NCBI GenBank assembly: GCA_016926135.1
Contig: JAFGPH010000509.1
Coordinates: 1-21,280, forward strand
Source of the DNA: Deltaproteobacteria bacterium
GTDB taxonomy: Bacteria > Desulfobacterota > DSM-4660 > Desulfatiglandales > HGW-15
DNA length: 21,280 nt
Direction of reading: 5' to 3'
Every line of letters begins with the position of its first letter. Within the stretch, counting starts at the first letter, position 1. The position numbers and the translations under genes were made by a program. Below are positions 8,401 through 16,127 of this stretch, in pieces. The notes beneath the pieces are model-generated. The model was not told the origin of the DNA, made no database searches, and saw only the letters and a list, made by a program, of their open reading frames with translations.

Positions 8401-9525
8401 TTATTCCGTAGCCGAATCCCCCGGCATGTCTCTCATTTGTTCATCATAGGCCCTGCGGAAATCCTCAAAACTTCCATCCCGAAGGGCCTTCCTGATGTCG
8501 GCCATCAGGCGGCTATAATAGTAGAGATTATGGATGCTGTTCAACCTGTAAACCAAAAGCTCTCTGGCCATGAAAAGATGTCTCAGGTAGGCCCTTGAGA
8601 AGTGGGTACAGGTATAGCACCCGCAATCCTCCTCGATGGGCCTCTCGTCGTCAGCATACCGGGCGTTCTTGATGACCAGCCTGCCTGTGCCGGTAAAGAG
8701 GGTCCCGTTCCTGGCGTTCCGTGTGGGCATGACGCAATCGAACATGTCCACACCCCAGGATACCGCGTCCAGGATATCCTCGGGTTTGCCCACCCCCATG
8801 AGGTAGGCCGGTTTGTCCGAGGGGAGGAACTCGACGGTGCCCCGGATAACGCGGTTCCTGGTTTCCCTCCCTTCACCCACAGACAGGCCTCCCAGGGCGT
8901 ATCCGTCGAAGCCCATGGCGACCAGATCCCTTGCGCTCCTTTCTCTCAAATCAAGATAGGTACCGCCCTGGACGATTCCGAAAAGGGCCTGGTTTTCTTC
9001 CCTGTGTTCCATGCAGGCCGCGGCCCAAAGGGTGGTCAGGCGCACGGAGTTCGCCACGTAGTCGTGCCCTGCAGGGTAGGGCGCGCATTCATCGAGGCAC
9101 ATGCTGACATCCGCACCCAGAACCTTCTGTATCGTCATGGCCTCCCTAGGTCCCAGAAAAGCCCGTGAACCGTCCAGATGAGACCGAAAGGTTACCCCCT
9201 CATCGGATATCGACCGCAGGCCGGAGAGGCTGTACACCTGGAAACCCCCGCTGTCCGTCAGAATGGGGCCTTTCCAATTCATGAACGCATGCAACCCCCC
9301 CATCTTTCCGATGAGTCGATAGCCGGGCCTCAGGAACAGGTGATAAACGTTGGCCAGGATGATCCTGACGCCGATTTCTTCAAGGTCATCCGGCGTGAGC
9401 GCCTTGACGGAGCCCTGGGTTCCAACGGGCATGAACACGGGAGTCTCAAATTCTCCGTGAGGTGTCCGGATCTTGCCGACCCTGGCCCGGCTGGCAGGGG
9501 ATTTGCAGAGAACCTTGAAGTCCAT
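8401..9525 (-). CDS. tgt: Queuine/preQ1 tRNA-guanine transglycosylase
   Basis: Exchanges guanine 34 of GUN-anticodon tRNAs for preQ1, in queuosine synthesis. The protein has 374 residues, the usual length. The active site is complete. DSGGFQ at 91-96 supplies the conserved Asp91. GIVQGG lies at 183-188. DMFDCVMPTRNARNG has Asp263 in the place of the catalytic nucleophile. The zinc site is Cys301, Cys303, Cys306 and His332, with the spacing known from Zymomonas TGT. The gene follows queA by 18 bases and precedes yajC. Its own ribosome binding site is weak (GGGAC), so coupling to queA translation is plausible. Confidence 0.97.
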   Translation of the reverse strand: MDFKVLCKSPASRARVGKIRTPHGEFETPVFMPVGTQGSVKALTPDDLEEIGVRIILANVYHLFLRPGYRLIGKMGGLHAFMNWKGPILTDSGGFQVYSLSGLRSISDEGVTFRSHLDGSRAFLGPREAMTIQKVLGADVSMCLDECAPYPAGHDYVANSVRLTTLWAAACMEHREENQALFGIVQGGTYLDLRERSARDLVAMGFDGYALGGLSVGEGRETRNRVIRGTVEFLPSDKPAYLMGVGKPEDILDAVSWGVDMFDCVMPTRNARNGTLFTGTGRLVIKNARYADDERPIEEDCGCYTCTHFSRAYLRHLFMARELLVYRLNSIHNLYYYSRLMADIRKALRDGSFEDFRRAYDEQMRDMPGDSATE

Positions 9526-9543
9526 ACGTGCAGAGACGTCCCA

Positions 9544-10599
9544 TCACACAATGAGCATGGCATCCCCATAACTGTAAAACCGATACGACTCCTGCACCGC
9601 ATGCCGATAAGCCATGAGGATGCGTTCCCTCCCCGCAAAGGCGGAGACCAGAAAGAGCAGGGAAGAGCGGGGCAAGTGGAAATTGGTAATGAGCCCTTGG
9701 ATCACCCTGAAGGAGTACCCGGGGGTGATGAGAAGATCCGTCTTCCCTCTCATGGGCGTCATCGTGCCCCTCATCTGCGCGACCGTTTCAAGGACTCTCA
9801 CCACGGTCGTCCCGACAGCGATGACCCGCCGGCCCTGATGTGTCGCCTTGTTGATCGCCGCTGCAGCGGGCGCTTCAATGCGGAACTCTTCTTCACCAAT
9901 GCTGTGCTCCCGGATATCCCGGGCCCTCACCGGCCGGAAGGTGCTATATCCCACATGAAGGGTAATTTCTGCAAGGCTGATCCCGTTCTCGGCCAGTTTC
10001 TCGCCCAGTTCCTCCGTGAAATGAAGGCCCGCCGTGGGTGCCGCAACCGCGCCCCTCACCTTGGAGAAGACCGTCTGGTATCTCTCCTTATCCAGGCTTG
10101 CCCGGTCCTCCCGGTCCTTACGCCTGATGTAAGGAGGGACGGGCATGGCTCCTTCCTCTTCCAAATATTGCTCCAGGGAGGGAAGATACTCAAACCGGAC
10201 TTGGAGCAGGCCGTCGTTCGTTACTTCCTCCACCACGGCGGTCACACCCTTGTCAAAGAACAGCAAGCTGCCTTCTTTCGGCCTTTTCGATGACTTCAGG
10301 AGGCAGAAGCGGGATTTCCCGCCGTCGGACTCGGGCCGGGGATGTTCCAGCACGAGGATTTCGGCTTGCCCGCCGCTCTCCTTACGACCGAAAAGCCTGG
10401 CCGGCACCACCCTGGTATTGTTGACCACCAGCAGATCCCCGGGTTTGAGCAGCCGCGGAAGATCGAAAAAGTGCTGATCTGAAAAGGCTATCCGGTTACG
10501 ATCTACGACAAGGAGCCGCGAAAGGTCACGCATTTCGGCAGGCGCCTGGGCAATCAGGTGCTCAGGCAGGTCGTAGTCGTATTCGTTTACGTCGAACAT
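9544..10599 (-). CDS. queA: S-adenosylmethionine:tRNA ribosyltransferase-isomerase
   Basis: Transfers and isomerises the ribosyl group of SAM onto preQ1-tRNA to make epoxyqueuosine, the step after Tgt. The protein has 351 residues from ATG 10599. The N-terminus MFDVNEYDYDLPEHLIAQAP matches the family start. VVNNTRVVPARLFGRK, AAPTAGLHFTEEL and HVGYSTFRPV are recognisable QueA blocks. The open frame continues to ATG 10647, but a good promoter (TTGACA at 10647-10652, -10 at 10624-10629) lies across the extension, which argues for 10599. The ribosome binding site before 10599 is poor, and the leader would be only about 18 bases. First gene of the operon. Confidence 0.95.
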   Translation of the reverse strand: MFDVNEYDYDLPEHLIAQAPAEMRDLSRLLVVDRNRIAFSDQHFFDLPRLLKPGDLLVVNNTRVVPARLFGRKESGGQAEILVLEHPRPESDGGKSRFCLLKSSKRPKEGSLLFFDKGVTAVVEEVTNDGLLQVRFEYLPSLEQYLEEEGAMPVPPYIRRKDREDRASLDKERYQTVFSKVRGAVAAPTAGLHFTEELGEKLAENGISLAEITLHVGYSTFRPVRARDIREHSIGEEEFRIEAPAAAAINKATHQGRRVIAVGTTVVRVLETVAQMRGTMTPMRGKTDLLITPGYSFRVIQGLITNFHLPRSSLLFLVSAFAGRERILMAYRHAVQESYRFYSYGDAMLIV

Positions 10600-10623
10600 C
10601 CAGGGAATTTTACCAAAATAAAG

Positions 10624-10652
10624 AAAATAATTAAAATGAACGGCCATGTCAA
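10624..10652 (-). promoter_or_regulatory. Probable sigma70-type promoter of the queA operon
   Basis: On the minus strand, TTGACA (10652-10647), a 17-base spacer, then TATTTT (10629-10624, 4 of 6 to consensus). Transcription would begin near 10617, just upstream of the preferred queA start. No preQ1-riboswitch-like leader would fit. Confidence 0.5.
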
Positions 10653-10711
10653 ACCATTTTCTCCTATCAGAATTTTCGCTTCCTTACAATCGCATTCCTG
10701 TTGGATCCCCA

Positions 10712-10731
10712 GCGTCGCGGCGCATCGCGGC
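10712..10731. repeat. Tandem 10-bp GC repeat between queA and alr
   Basis: GCGTCGCGGC followed directly by GCATCGCGGC (one mismatch), one helical turn apart, in the divergent queA/alr region. It may be a protein-binding site or chance. The surrounding 10600-10861 segment holds no gene. Confidence 0.4.
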
Positions 10732-10861
10732 GTCAGGCGAGGAGGGCTTTCCTGTGTGTACATAGTACTTGATATATGCATGGAGAAGAGTTAGCTTGAG
10801 ACCACTCTGGAACCGGTGGCTTCCAGGCGAAGGGCAATGAATAGGGGCTCAGCGAAATGAC

Positions 10862-12067
10862 GTGATCGTGAACGTTTCCTGCTGTAGCCCATGGCTGGTG
10901 GATGAAAGCCGGGACGAAACTCCCTTTTCGATCGAGTGGCAGTGCGTGGTCAGACCTCCGAACAGGGTCAGAATTGATCTTTCCTCGCTCGTACACAACC
11001 TGAACGAGGTGAGGCGTCTGGTTCGTCCCGGGACGAAGGTGATGGGCGTCGTGAAGTCCGATGCCTATGGTCATGGACTCATCCCCGTATCGAGTGTCCT
11101 GGAGGGAAGTGGAATCGATTGCCTCGGGGTAGCTCATCTCACTGAGGCCCTTGAACTGAGGAAGAACGGCATAAGATCCCCGATTATGATTCTGTGCGGG
11201 ATCCGGACCAGGGAAGATGCGGCGGAGGCGGTGGAAAAGGACCTCACGCCCGTGCTGTACGACATGGAGGCATGCGAACTGCTTGCTTCCGAGTGCTTGA
11301 GGAGGGGAAGGAAGCTGAGGGTGCATGTGAAGGTGGACACAGGGATGGGCCGCCTTGGTGTTCCCTGCGCAGATGTGGGGCCTTTTTTGAGAAACCTGAT
11401 GGAGTCGAGCACGCTCTTCGTGGAGGGACTGACCTCCCACCTTTCCTCCGTCGATGAGGATGCCTCGGAGTTCACCCTGCTCCAGATAGAGCGTTTCAAG
11501 AGGGCTGTCGCCACCGGTCGAGTCATGGGGTTGGAACTTCCCCTCAACAACCTCGCCAACAGTGGCGGGGTGATGAGGTACCGCGATTCCCACTTCGATT
11601 TGGTGCGTCCGGGGATCATGCTCTACGGAGGGCTTCCGTCGCCGGAGTTCCCTCATTCCGTCCCCCTCAGGCCGGTGATGGCCCTCCGGGGAAGGATTTT
11701 GCAGGTCCGAGAATTCTCCGCGGACACCCCGGTCAGCTACGGAAGGGCGCACGTCACGAAGGGGCCGACGAGGGTCGCCGTCCTCTCGGCCGGCTACGGG
11801 GACGGCCTCCCCAGATCGCTCTCCGACGCCGGAAAGGTGCTGATCGGGGGCGAGAGGTGTGACATCCTGGGGAGGGTCTGCATGAACATGGTGGTCGCCG
11901 ATGTCACCGCCGCGGGGACACCGGTCCCCGGGGACGAAGTCGTTTTCCTCGGCACCCAGGGGAAGGAGAAGATCACCGGAGACGACATGGCCAGGTGGGG
12001 AGGGACCATCTCCTACGAGATCTTTTGTTCCATCGGCCGGAGGCATACCAGGGAATATCTTACGTGA
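10862..12067 (+). CDS. alr: Alanine racemase
   Basis: PLP enzyme converting L-alanine to D-alanine for peptidoglycan. It has up to 401 residues. VVKSDAYGHG carries the PLP lysine (Lys65 from the GTG start). VDTGMGRLG, RPGIMLYGG and PVSYGRAH follow in the usual order; Tyr293 in the last corresponds to the second catalytic base. CMNMVVADVT and GGTISYEIFCSIGRR close the C-terminal domain. The start is uncertain: no ATG is available, GTG 10862 and GTG 10868 are possible, and the family core begins near residue 34. The only upstream purine tract (AGGGG near 10844) is 14-15 bases away. The stop overlaps the argS start (GTGA). Confidence 0.95.
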   Translation: MIVNVSCCSPWLVDESRDETPFSIEWQCVVRPPNRVRIDLSSLVHNLNEVRRLVRPGTKVMGVVKSDAYGHGLIPVSSVLEGSGIDCLGVAHLTEALELRKNGIRSPIMILCGIRTREDAAEAVEKDLTPVLYDMEACELLASECLRRGRKLRVHVKVDTGMGRLGVPCADVGPFLRNLMESSTLFVEGLTSHLSSVDEDASEFTLLQIERFKRAVATGRVMGLELPLNNLANSGGVMRYRDSHFDLVRPGIMLYGGLPSPEFPHSVPLRPVMALRGRILQVREFSADTPVSYGRAHVTKGPTRVAVLSAGYGDGLPRSLSDAGKVLIGGERCDILGRVCMNMVVADVTAAGTPVPGDEVVFLGTQGKEKITGDDMARWGGTISYEIFCSIGRRHTREYLT

Positions 12068-13740
12068 AAAGACGACTCGAACACATCCTGCATACGGCCA
12101 TCGAGGCATGCTTTGAGGACGGGACGCTTCGGCCGTGCCCTGTCCCGCCCTTTATCATCGAGGTACCCAACAATTCCGGCCACGGGCACTTCGCCACGAA
12201 CCTGCCACTCCTGCTGGCCTCCGCCCAGCGGAGACCCCCGCGGGACATCGCAGCAGCGGTCCTGGAACATCTCCGTGATGAGGAGGGCCTTCTGGAAAAG
12301 GCGGATGCGGCCGGGCCCGGCTTCATCAATTTCACGATTGCAGGGGGGGAATGGCACAGGGTCCTGCAGCGCCTGGTCTCCTCGGGTCCCCAGTATGGTC
12401 ACTCCGACCTGGGAAAGGGTGAGAAGGTCATGGTGGAGTTCGTGAGTGCCAATCCCACCGGGCCTCTTCACCTGGGCCACGGTCGGGGTGCCGCCTTGGG
12501 GGACACCCTGTGCAGGGTTCTCTCCTTCTGCGGTTATGAGGTGTTCCGGGAGTTTTACATCAACGATGCAGGGCAGCAGATCAGGCTTCTGGGGGAGTCC
12601 ATTTTCAGTCGCTGGAGGCAATTCTCCGATCCGGGATCCGCCTTACCCGAGAACGGCTATCACGGAGAGTACATCCTGGACCTGGCACGAGAGATATCCC
12701 GGGAGGCGGACCTGGAAAAGATGCTGGAGGAGGAGGCCGTCGACCTGTGTACCCGGATCGGAAAGGAAAAGATGCTGAAGGAAATAAAAGAGGATCTGAA
12801 AGGCTTCCGCGTCCCCTTCGATCGGTGGTACAGCGAGGGCGATCTCCATTCCTCGGGACTCCTGGAAGAGGCGCTCGAAATGCTTCATCACAAGGGAATG
12901 GTCTATGAGAAGGAGGGTGCTTCCTGGATCAGGACGACCACCTTCGGGGATGACAAGGACCGGGTGATCCGTAAGAAGGACGGTCAATACACCTACTTCG
13001 CGTCGGATATTTCCTACCACTTGGACAAGTGGAGAAGAGGCTTTTCCAGGGCGATCAATATCTGGGGGGCCGACCACCATGGCTACGTTCAACGGATGAG
13101 GGCGGCCCTGCAGGGCAACGGGATCGATGCGTTATGGCTCCGCGTTCTGCTGATCCAACTCGTGAAGCTCTGGAAAGGGGGACAGGAAGTGAAGATGTCC
13201 AAGCGGGCAGGCCGTTATGTCACCCTGCGAGAACTTCTGGAGGAGGTGGGTGTGGATGCGGCGAGGTTCGTCTTCCTGACCAAGCACCACGATTCCTCGC
13301 TTGATTTCGATATCGATCTCGTGAAGAAACAGGATAGCGACAACCCCGTGTATTATGTGCAGTATGCACACGCCCGCGCGTGCAGCATTTTCAGGAAGGC
13401 CGGAGCCATGGGGGTCACACTGCCGGAGACCGGGGGTCTCCCTCTTGAGGGCCTTGTGCTGGAAGAGGAACTGGCGCTGATCCGGACCATGGCCGAATTC
13501 CCGTCCTTACTGGAGGATATTTGCAGGAACCTGGAGCCGCATCGACTGACGTACTATCTGACGGAACTGGCCTCTCTCTTTCACAGATACTTCAACCTGG
13601 GGACCAGGAATCCCGAAGACCGAATCGTGATCGAAGACAGAACATTGAGTCAAGCAAGGCTTTTGCTTACGCAAGGTGTGCGCACGGTGCTCCGCAATGG
13701 ACTCGGGCTTCTCGGGATTTCTGCTCCCGAGAGGATGTAG
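12064..13740 (+). CDS. argS: Arginyl-tRNA synthetase
   Basis: Charges tRNA-Arg; class I synthetase, 558 residues. The N-terminal Add-1 type domain contains SGHGHFATNL. The HIGH-type signature is HLGH at about residues 136-139 inside SANPTGPLHLGHGRGAALGD. ADHHGYVQRM and the KMSK-type loop KMSKR (residues 377-381) complete the catalytic core, and the C-terminal helical anticodon domain ends in LGISAPERM. The open frame extends back to 11995, inside alr, but GTG 12064 gives a 4-base GTGA overlap with alr and a normal N-terminus (VKRRLEHIL), so I take 12064. Coupled translation with alr is likely. Confidence 0.96.
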   Translation: MKRRLEHILHTAIEACFEDGTLRPCPVPPFIIEVPNNSGHGHFATNLPLLLASAQRRPPRDIAAAVLEHLRDEEGLLEKADAAGPGFINFTIAGGEWHRVLQRLVSSGPQYGHSDLGKGEKVMVEFVSANPTGPLHLGHGRGAALGDTLCRVLSFCGYEVFREFYINDAGQQIRLLGESIFSRWRQFSDPGSALPENGYHGEYILDLAREISREADLEKMLEEEAVDLCTRIGKEKMLKEIKEDLKGFRVPFDRWYSEGDLHSSGLLEEALEMLHHKGMVYEKEGASWIRTTTFGDDKDRVIRKKDGQYTYFASDISYHLDKWRRGFSRAINIWGADHHGYVQRMRAALQGNGIDALWLRVLLIQLVKLWKGGQEVKMSKRAGRYVTLRELLEEVGVDAARFVFLTKHHDSSLDFDIDLVKKQDSDNPVYYVQYAHARACSIFRKAGAMGVTLPETGGLPLEGLVLEEELALIRTMAEFPSLLEDICRNLEPHRLTYYLTELASLFHRYFNLGTRNPEDRIVIEDRTLSQARLLLTQGVRTVLRNGLGLLGISAPERM

Positions 13741-13764
13741 AGATGTAGATAGGTTCGTCTGGAA

Positions 13765-14445
13765 ATGGCCCAGAAGAAAACTCCTCCTTCGAAAGGGACG
13801 AAGAAAAGATACCAGATTGAGATGACCTCCGTTTCACTCTTCCTGTGGGGGTTCTGTCTCTGTTTTTTGCTGGCATGGATCTTTGTGCTTGGTGTCCTTG
13901 TGGGACGGGGGTTTCTGCCCAGCGCGGTGAGTACCATATCGGATTTGAAGTCCCAGATCGCCAGGTTGCAGGGCCTAGTCACTCACGGCAAGAAGCTGAA
14001 CTCAGTGCCTCAGAAGGGTGGCGAGGCTGACCCGAAACTCGCCTTCTACGAGAAGCTCTCCAGCAAGAAGGAAGAGGTCAAGAAAAAAGGTCCTCCCGAG
14101 AAAAAGGTCGAGAACCCCCAGGGCCAGCCCGCTCCGGTAAGACCGGAGAAGGTCCCGAAGGGGGCGGCTCAGGTTCGAAAGGAGCAGGAGGCCCCGGTTG
14201 CCGGCAGCGACGTGCAGTTCACGGTGCAACTGGCCTCCTTGGAGGACAGGGCCAAGGCGGAAAGCATGATCAAGGACCTGAGGGACAAGGGGTTTGATGG
14301 GTACTTCTATGAGGTGAGGATCAAAGGGAGGACCTTCTACCGGGTCAGGTGTGGAAAATTCAAGGACAGGGAGGGGGCAGGCGCCCACGCCAGGAGACTG
14401 GCAGAGCAGGCGGGAATCCATGGGTTCGTCTCCAAAATCGACTGA
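13765..14445 (+). CDS. SPOR-domain inner-membrane protein
   Basis: A 226-residue bitopic protein. A basic N-terminus (KKTPPSKGTKKR) leads into one transmembrane helix at about 22-46, a coiled region, then a Lys/Pro/Glu-rich low-complexity linker (about 95-148). The C-terminal SPOR domain spans about 150-226, starting FTVQLASLEDRAKAESMI and ending FYRVRCGKF with a final helix and strand. SPOR domains bind denuded glycan strands at division sites; FtsN and DedD have the same layout, so a role at the septum or in cell-wall metabolism is expected. The start ATG 13765 has only a weak GGA nearby. It sits 24 bases after argS and one base before the acetyltransferase gene. Confidence 0.88.
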   Translation: MAQKKTPPSKGTKKRYQIEMTSVSLFLWGFCLCFLLAWIFVLGVLVGRGFLPSAVSTISDLKSQIARLQGLVTHGKKLNSVPQKGGEADPKLAFYEKLSSKKEEVKKKGPPEKKVENPQGQPAPVRPEKVPKGAAQVRKEQEAPVAGSDVQFTVQLASLEDRAKAESMIKDLRDKGFDGYFYEVRIKGRTFYRVRCGKFKDREGAGAHARRLAEQAGIHGFVSKID

Positions 14446-14446
14446 G

Positions 14447-14908
14447 ATGAGGATCAGAAAGGCCGTTGTCGGAGACATCCGGCATGTCCACCGACTTCTG
14501 AACCGCTATGCGGAGCAAGGACTCTTGCTCGCCAGGCCTCTGAGCGAGCTCTACGATCATATAAGGGACTTCTCCGTGCTGGTGGAGGACGCTCACGAGA
14601 ATGACGTGCTCGGCACGTGCGCTCTGGGGATCTGCTGGGAGGATCTGGCGGAGATTCGATCCTTGGCCGTCATCGAGGATCGGCAGGGAAAAGGATTCGG
14701 GACCGGCCTCGTGAAGGCATGCCTCCAGGAGGCGGCCTTCTTCGGGCTGAAGAGGATCTTCGCTCTCACCTATGTGGAAGACTTCTTCACCAAGCTGGGA
14801 TTCAGGAGGGTTGAGAAGTCCGTTCTTCCTCACAAGGTATGGGCCGACTGCTTGAAATGCGCCAAGTTTCCCGACTGTGATGAGACGGCCATGATGATGG
14901 ATCTCTAG
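14447..14908 (+). CDS. ArgA-like GNAT N-acetyltransferase (short N-acetylglutamate synthase type)
   Basis: A 153-residue single-domain GNAT acetyltransferase. The acetyl-CoA loop is RQGKGFGTGL at residues 79-88, preceded by the LAEIRSLAV strand with Glu69-Ile-Arg71. ALTYVEDFFTKLGF follows. The C-terminal stretch LPHKVWADCLKCAKFPDCDETAM carries Cys135, Cys138 and Cys144. This arrangement resembles the short ArgA-type enzymes (as in Mycobacterium Rv2747) that acetylate glutamate for arginine synthesis without an amino-acid-kinase domain. Assignment to glutamate is inference from resemblance and from argS two genes upstream. The frame runs back to 14351, but ATG 14447 gives the normal N-terminus and lies one base after the SPOR gene stop (TGAGATG). 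Confidence 0.85.
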   Translation: MRIRKAVVGDIRHVHRLLNRYAEQGLLLARPLSELYDHIRDFSVLVEDAHENDVLGTCALGICWEDLAEIRSLAVIEDRQGKGFGTGLVKACLQEAAFFGLKRIFALTYVEDFFTKLGFRRVEKSVLPHKVWADCLKCAKFPDCDETAMMMDL

Positions 14909-14937
14909 GCAACGGGACGCGTCCGGAGGAGTGTGCT

Positions 14938-15321
14938 ATGTTCGGTATCGGATTGCCTGAACTGATCGTTATCCTGGTGGTGGCCTTGATCGTGTTCGGG
15001 CCGAAGAAACTCCCGGAGCTTGCCAAGTCCCTGGGCAAGGGGATGGCGGAGTTCAAGAGGGCGACCCAGGACATCAAGGAAAGCCTGGACATGAGTGAGG
15101 ATCTGAGGGAGGTCAAAGAGGACCTGGCCGACTCTGTCAGCGGGGTGGAGATTTCCCCGGAACCCGGAATGAACAAGGGGGATGAGATTGAACCTCCGAA
15201 GTACAAGGATTTTGACGAGGTCATTGACTCCTACCAGAAGATGAAGAAAGAGGAAGGCACCGACCAGGAGGGGGAAGGGGCTGCTCCCGGGGCGGAAGAC
15301 AAGGGCGATGGAGTCAAATGA
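14938..15321 (+). CDS. tatB: Sec-independent (Tat) translocase TatA/TatB family protein
   Basis: A 127-residue Tat component with one N-terminal transmembrane helix (about 4-20, MFGIGLPELIVILVVALIVF). The FGPKKLPELA hinge follows, then an amphipathic helix (LAKSLGKGMAEFKRATQDI) and a long acidic soluble tail. Glu8 in the helix and the long tail favour a TatB-like role. The hinge and amphipathic helix look equally like TatA, and no second small Tat gene is present here. ATG 14938 has CGGAGGAG about seven bases upstream. Its end overlaps tatC by 14 bases. Confidence 0.9.
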   Translation: MFGIGLPELIVILVVALIVFGPKKLPELAKSLGKGMAEFKRATQDIKESLDMSEDLREVKEDLADSVSGVEISPEPGMNKGDEIEPPKYKDFDEVIDSYQKMKKEEGTDQEGEGAAPGAEDKGDGVK

Positions 15322-16057
15322 AGGACAACCTCTCCTGGCCCACCTGGGAGAACTGAGAAAGCGGCTCGTTGCCTGCGCCATAGCTGTAGGTGTGGGCTTT
15401 GCAGTCTCCTATGCCTTCTCGGAAGAGCTGTTTCAGATCCTCGTCCTGCCGCTCAAGAAAAATATGGCGGAAGGCGAGAGACTCATCTTCACCAGCCTGC
15501 CGGACATGTTTTTCACCTACCTGAAGACCGCCTTCGTCGCTGGTCTCCTCCTCTCTTCGCCCTTTGTTTTCTATCAGATCTGGATGTTCATCGCCCCCGG
15601 TCTTTATCAGAAAGAAAAAAGGATGCTGATCCCCTTCGTCCTCTTCTCCACCCTGCTTTTCGTGGGAGGCGGTCTCTTTGGGTACTTCATCGTCTTTCCC
15701 TTCGGGTTCAAGTTTTTTTTGAGCTTTGAGAATGAATACCTTCATGCCCTCCCCTCGGTGAAACAGTATTTCTCTTTTTCAGTCAAACTTCTCTTTGCCT
15801 TCGGCGCTGTCTTCGAACTCCCGGTGGTCATCTACTTTCTGGCCAGAATGGGTGTTGTTTCAACGTCCCTTTTACGGCGAAAACGCAAGTACGCCATCGT
15901 GCTTGGCTTCGCCCTGTCGGCCATTCTCACCCCTCCGGACGTGATCACCCAGTTCATGATGGCCGTGCCTCTTGTGGCCCTTTACGAGGTGGGAATTCTC
16001 ATGGCCAGGATCGCGGGAAGGAAGCAGCCGGAAAGAGGGAAGGCCGAAGCAGAATAG
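15308..16057 (+). CDS. tatC: Sec-independent protein translocase TatC
   Basis: Core receptor of the Tat pathway, which exports folded twin-arginine proteins such as iron-sulfur and molybdenum enzymes. It has 249 residues and six transmembrane helices (about 20-38, 68-92, 108-132, 158-180, 193-208, 212-232). Residues important in E. coli TatC are in place at the same numbers: Glu15 and Arg17 in LGELRKRL, Glu103 in LYQKEKRM, Glu170 in FGAVFELPV and Asp211 in LTPPDV. The ATG lies inside the end of the tatB gene, so translation is coupled. Followed by a hairpin terminator shared with convergent dnaK. Confidence 0.97.
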   Translation: MESNEGQPLLAHLGELRKRLVACAIAVGVGFAVSYAFSEELFQILVLPLKKNMAEGERLIFTSLPDMFFTYLKTAFVAGLLLSSPFVFYQIWMFIAPGLYQKEKRMLIPFVLFSTLLFVGGGLFGYFIVFPFGFKFFLSFENEYLHALPSVKQYFSFSVKLLFAFGAVFELPVVIYFLARMGVVSTSLLRRKRKYAIVLGFALSAILTPPDVITQFMMAVPLVALYEVGILMARIAGRKQPERGKAEAE

Positions 16058-16067
16058 GGATGAACAG

Positions 16068-16106
16068 AAAAAGGCCGTCCCCACAACCAGGATGGAGACG
16101 GCCTTT
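16068..16106. terminator. Bidirectional hairpin terminator between tatC and dnaK
   Basis: Perfect 10-bp inverted repeat AAAGGCCGTC (16070-16079) / GACGGCCTTT (16097-16106) with a 17-base loop. On the minus strand the stem ends in five T residues, a good intrinsic terminator for grpE-dnaK. On the plus strand only three T residues follow, weaker but usable for the tat transcript. It lies 10 bases past the tatC stop and 22 past the dnaK stop. Confidence 0.85.
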
Positions 16107-16127
16107 GCGCCGGGCAGGGCCTGATTC

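Noticed and set aside
10600..10861. preQ1 riboswitch before queA
   Set aside because: The predicted leader is only about 18 bases, and I saw no preQ1 aptamer-like stem and A-rich tail; the region is explained by a plain promoter.
11995..12063. 23-codon N-terminal extension of argS inside alr
   Set aside because: GTG 12064 with the GTGA overlap gives the normal family N-terminus; the extension overlaps conserved alr codons.
10733..12109. 458-codon minus-strand frame opposite alr
   Set aside because: Covers a complete alanine racemase on the other strand and has no conserved motif.
14351..14446. 32-codon extension of the acetyltransferase inside the SPOR gene
   Set aside because: Overlaps the conserved SPOR domain in another frame; ATG 14447 directly after the stop is the natural start.
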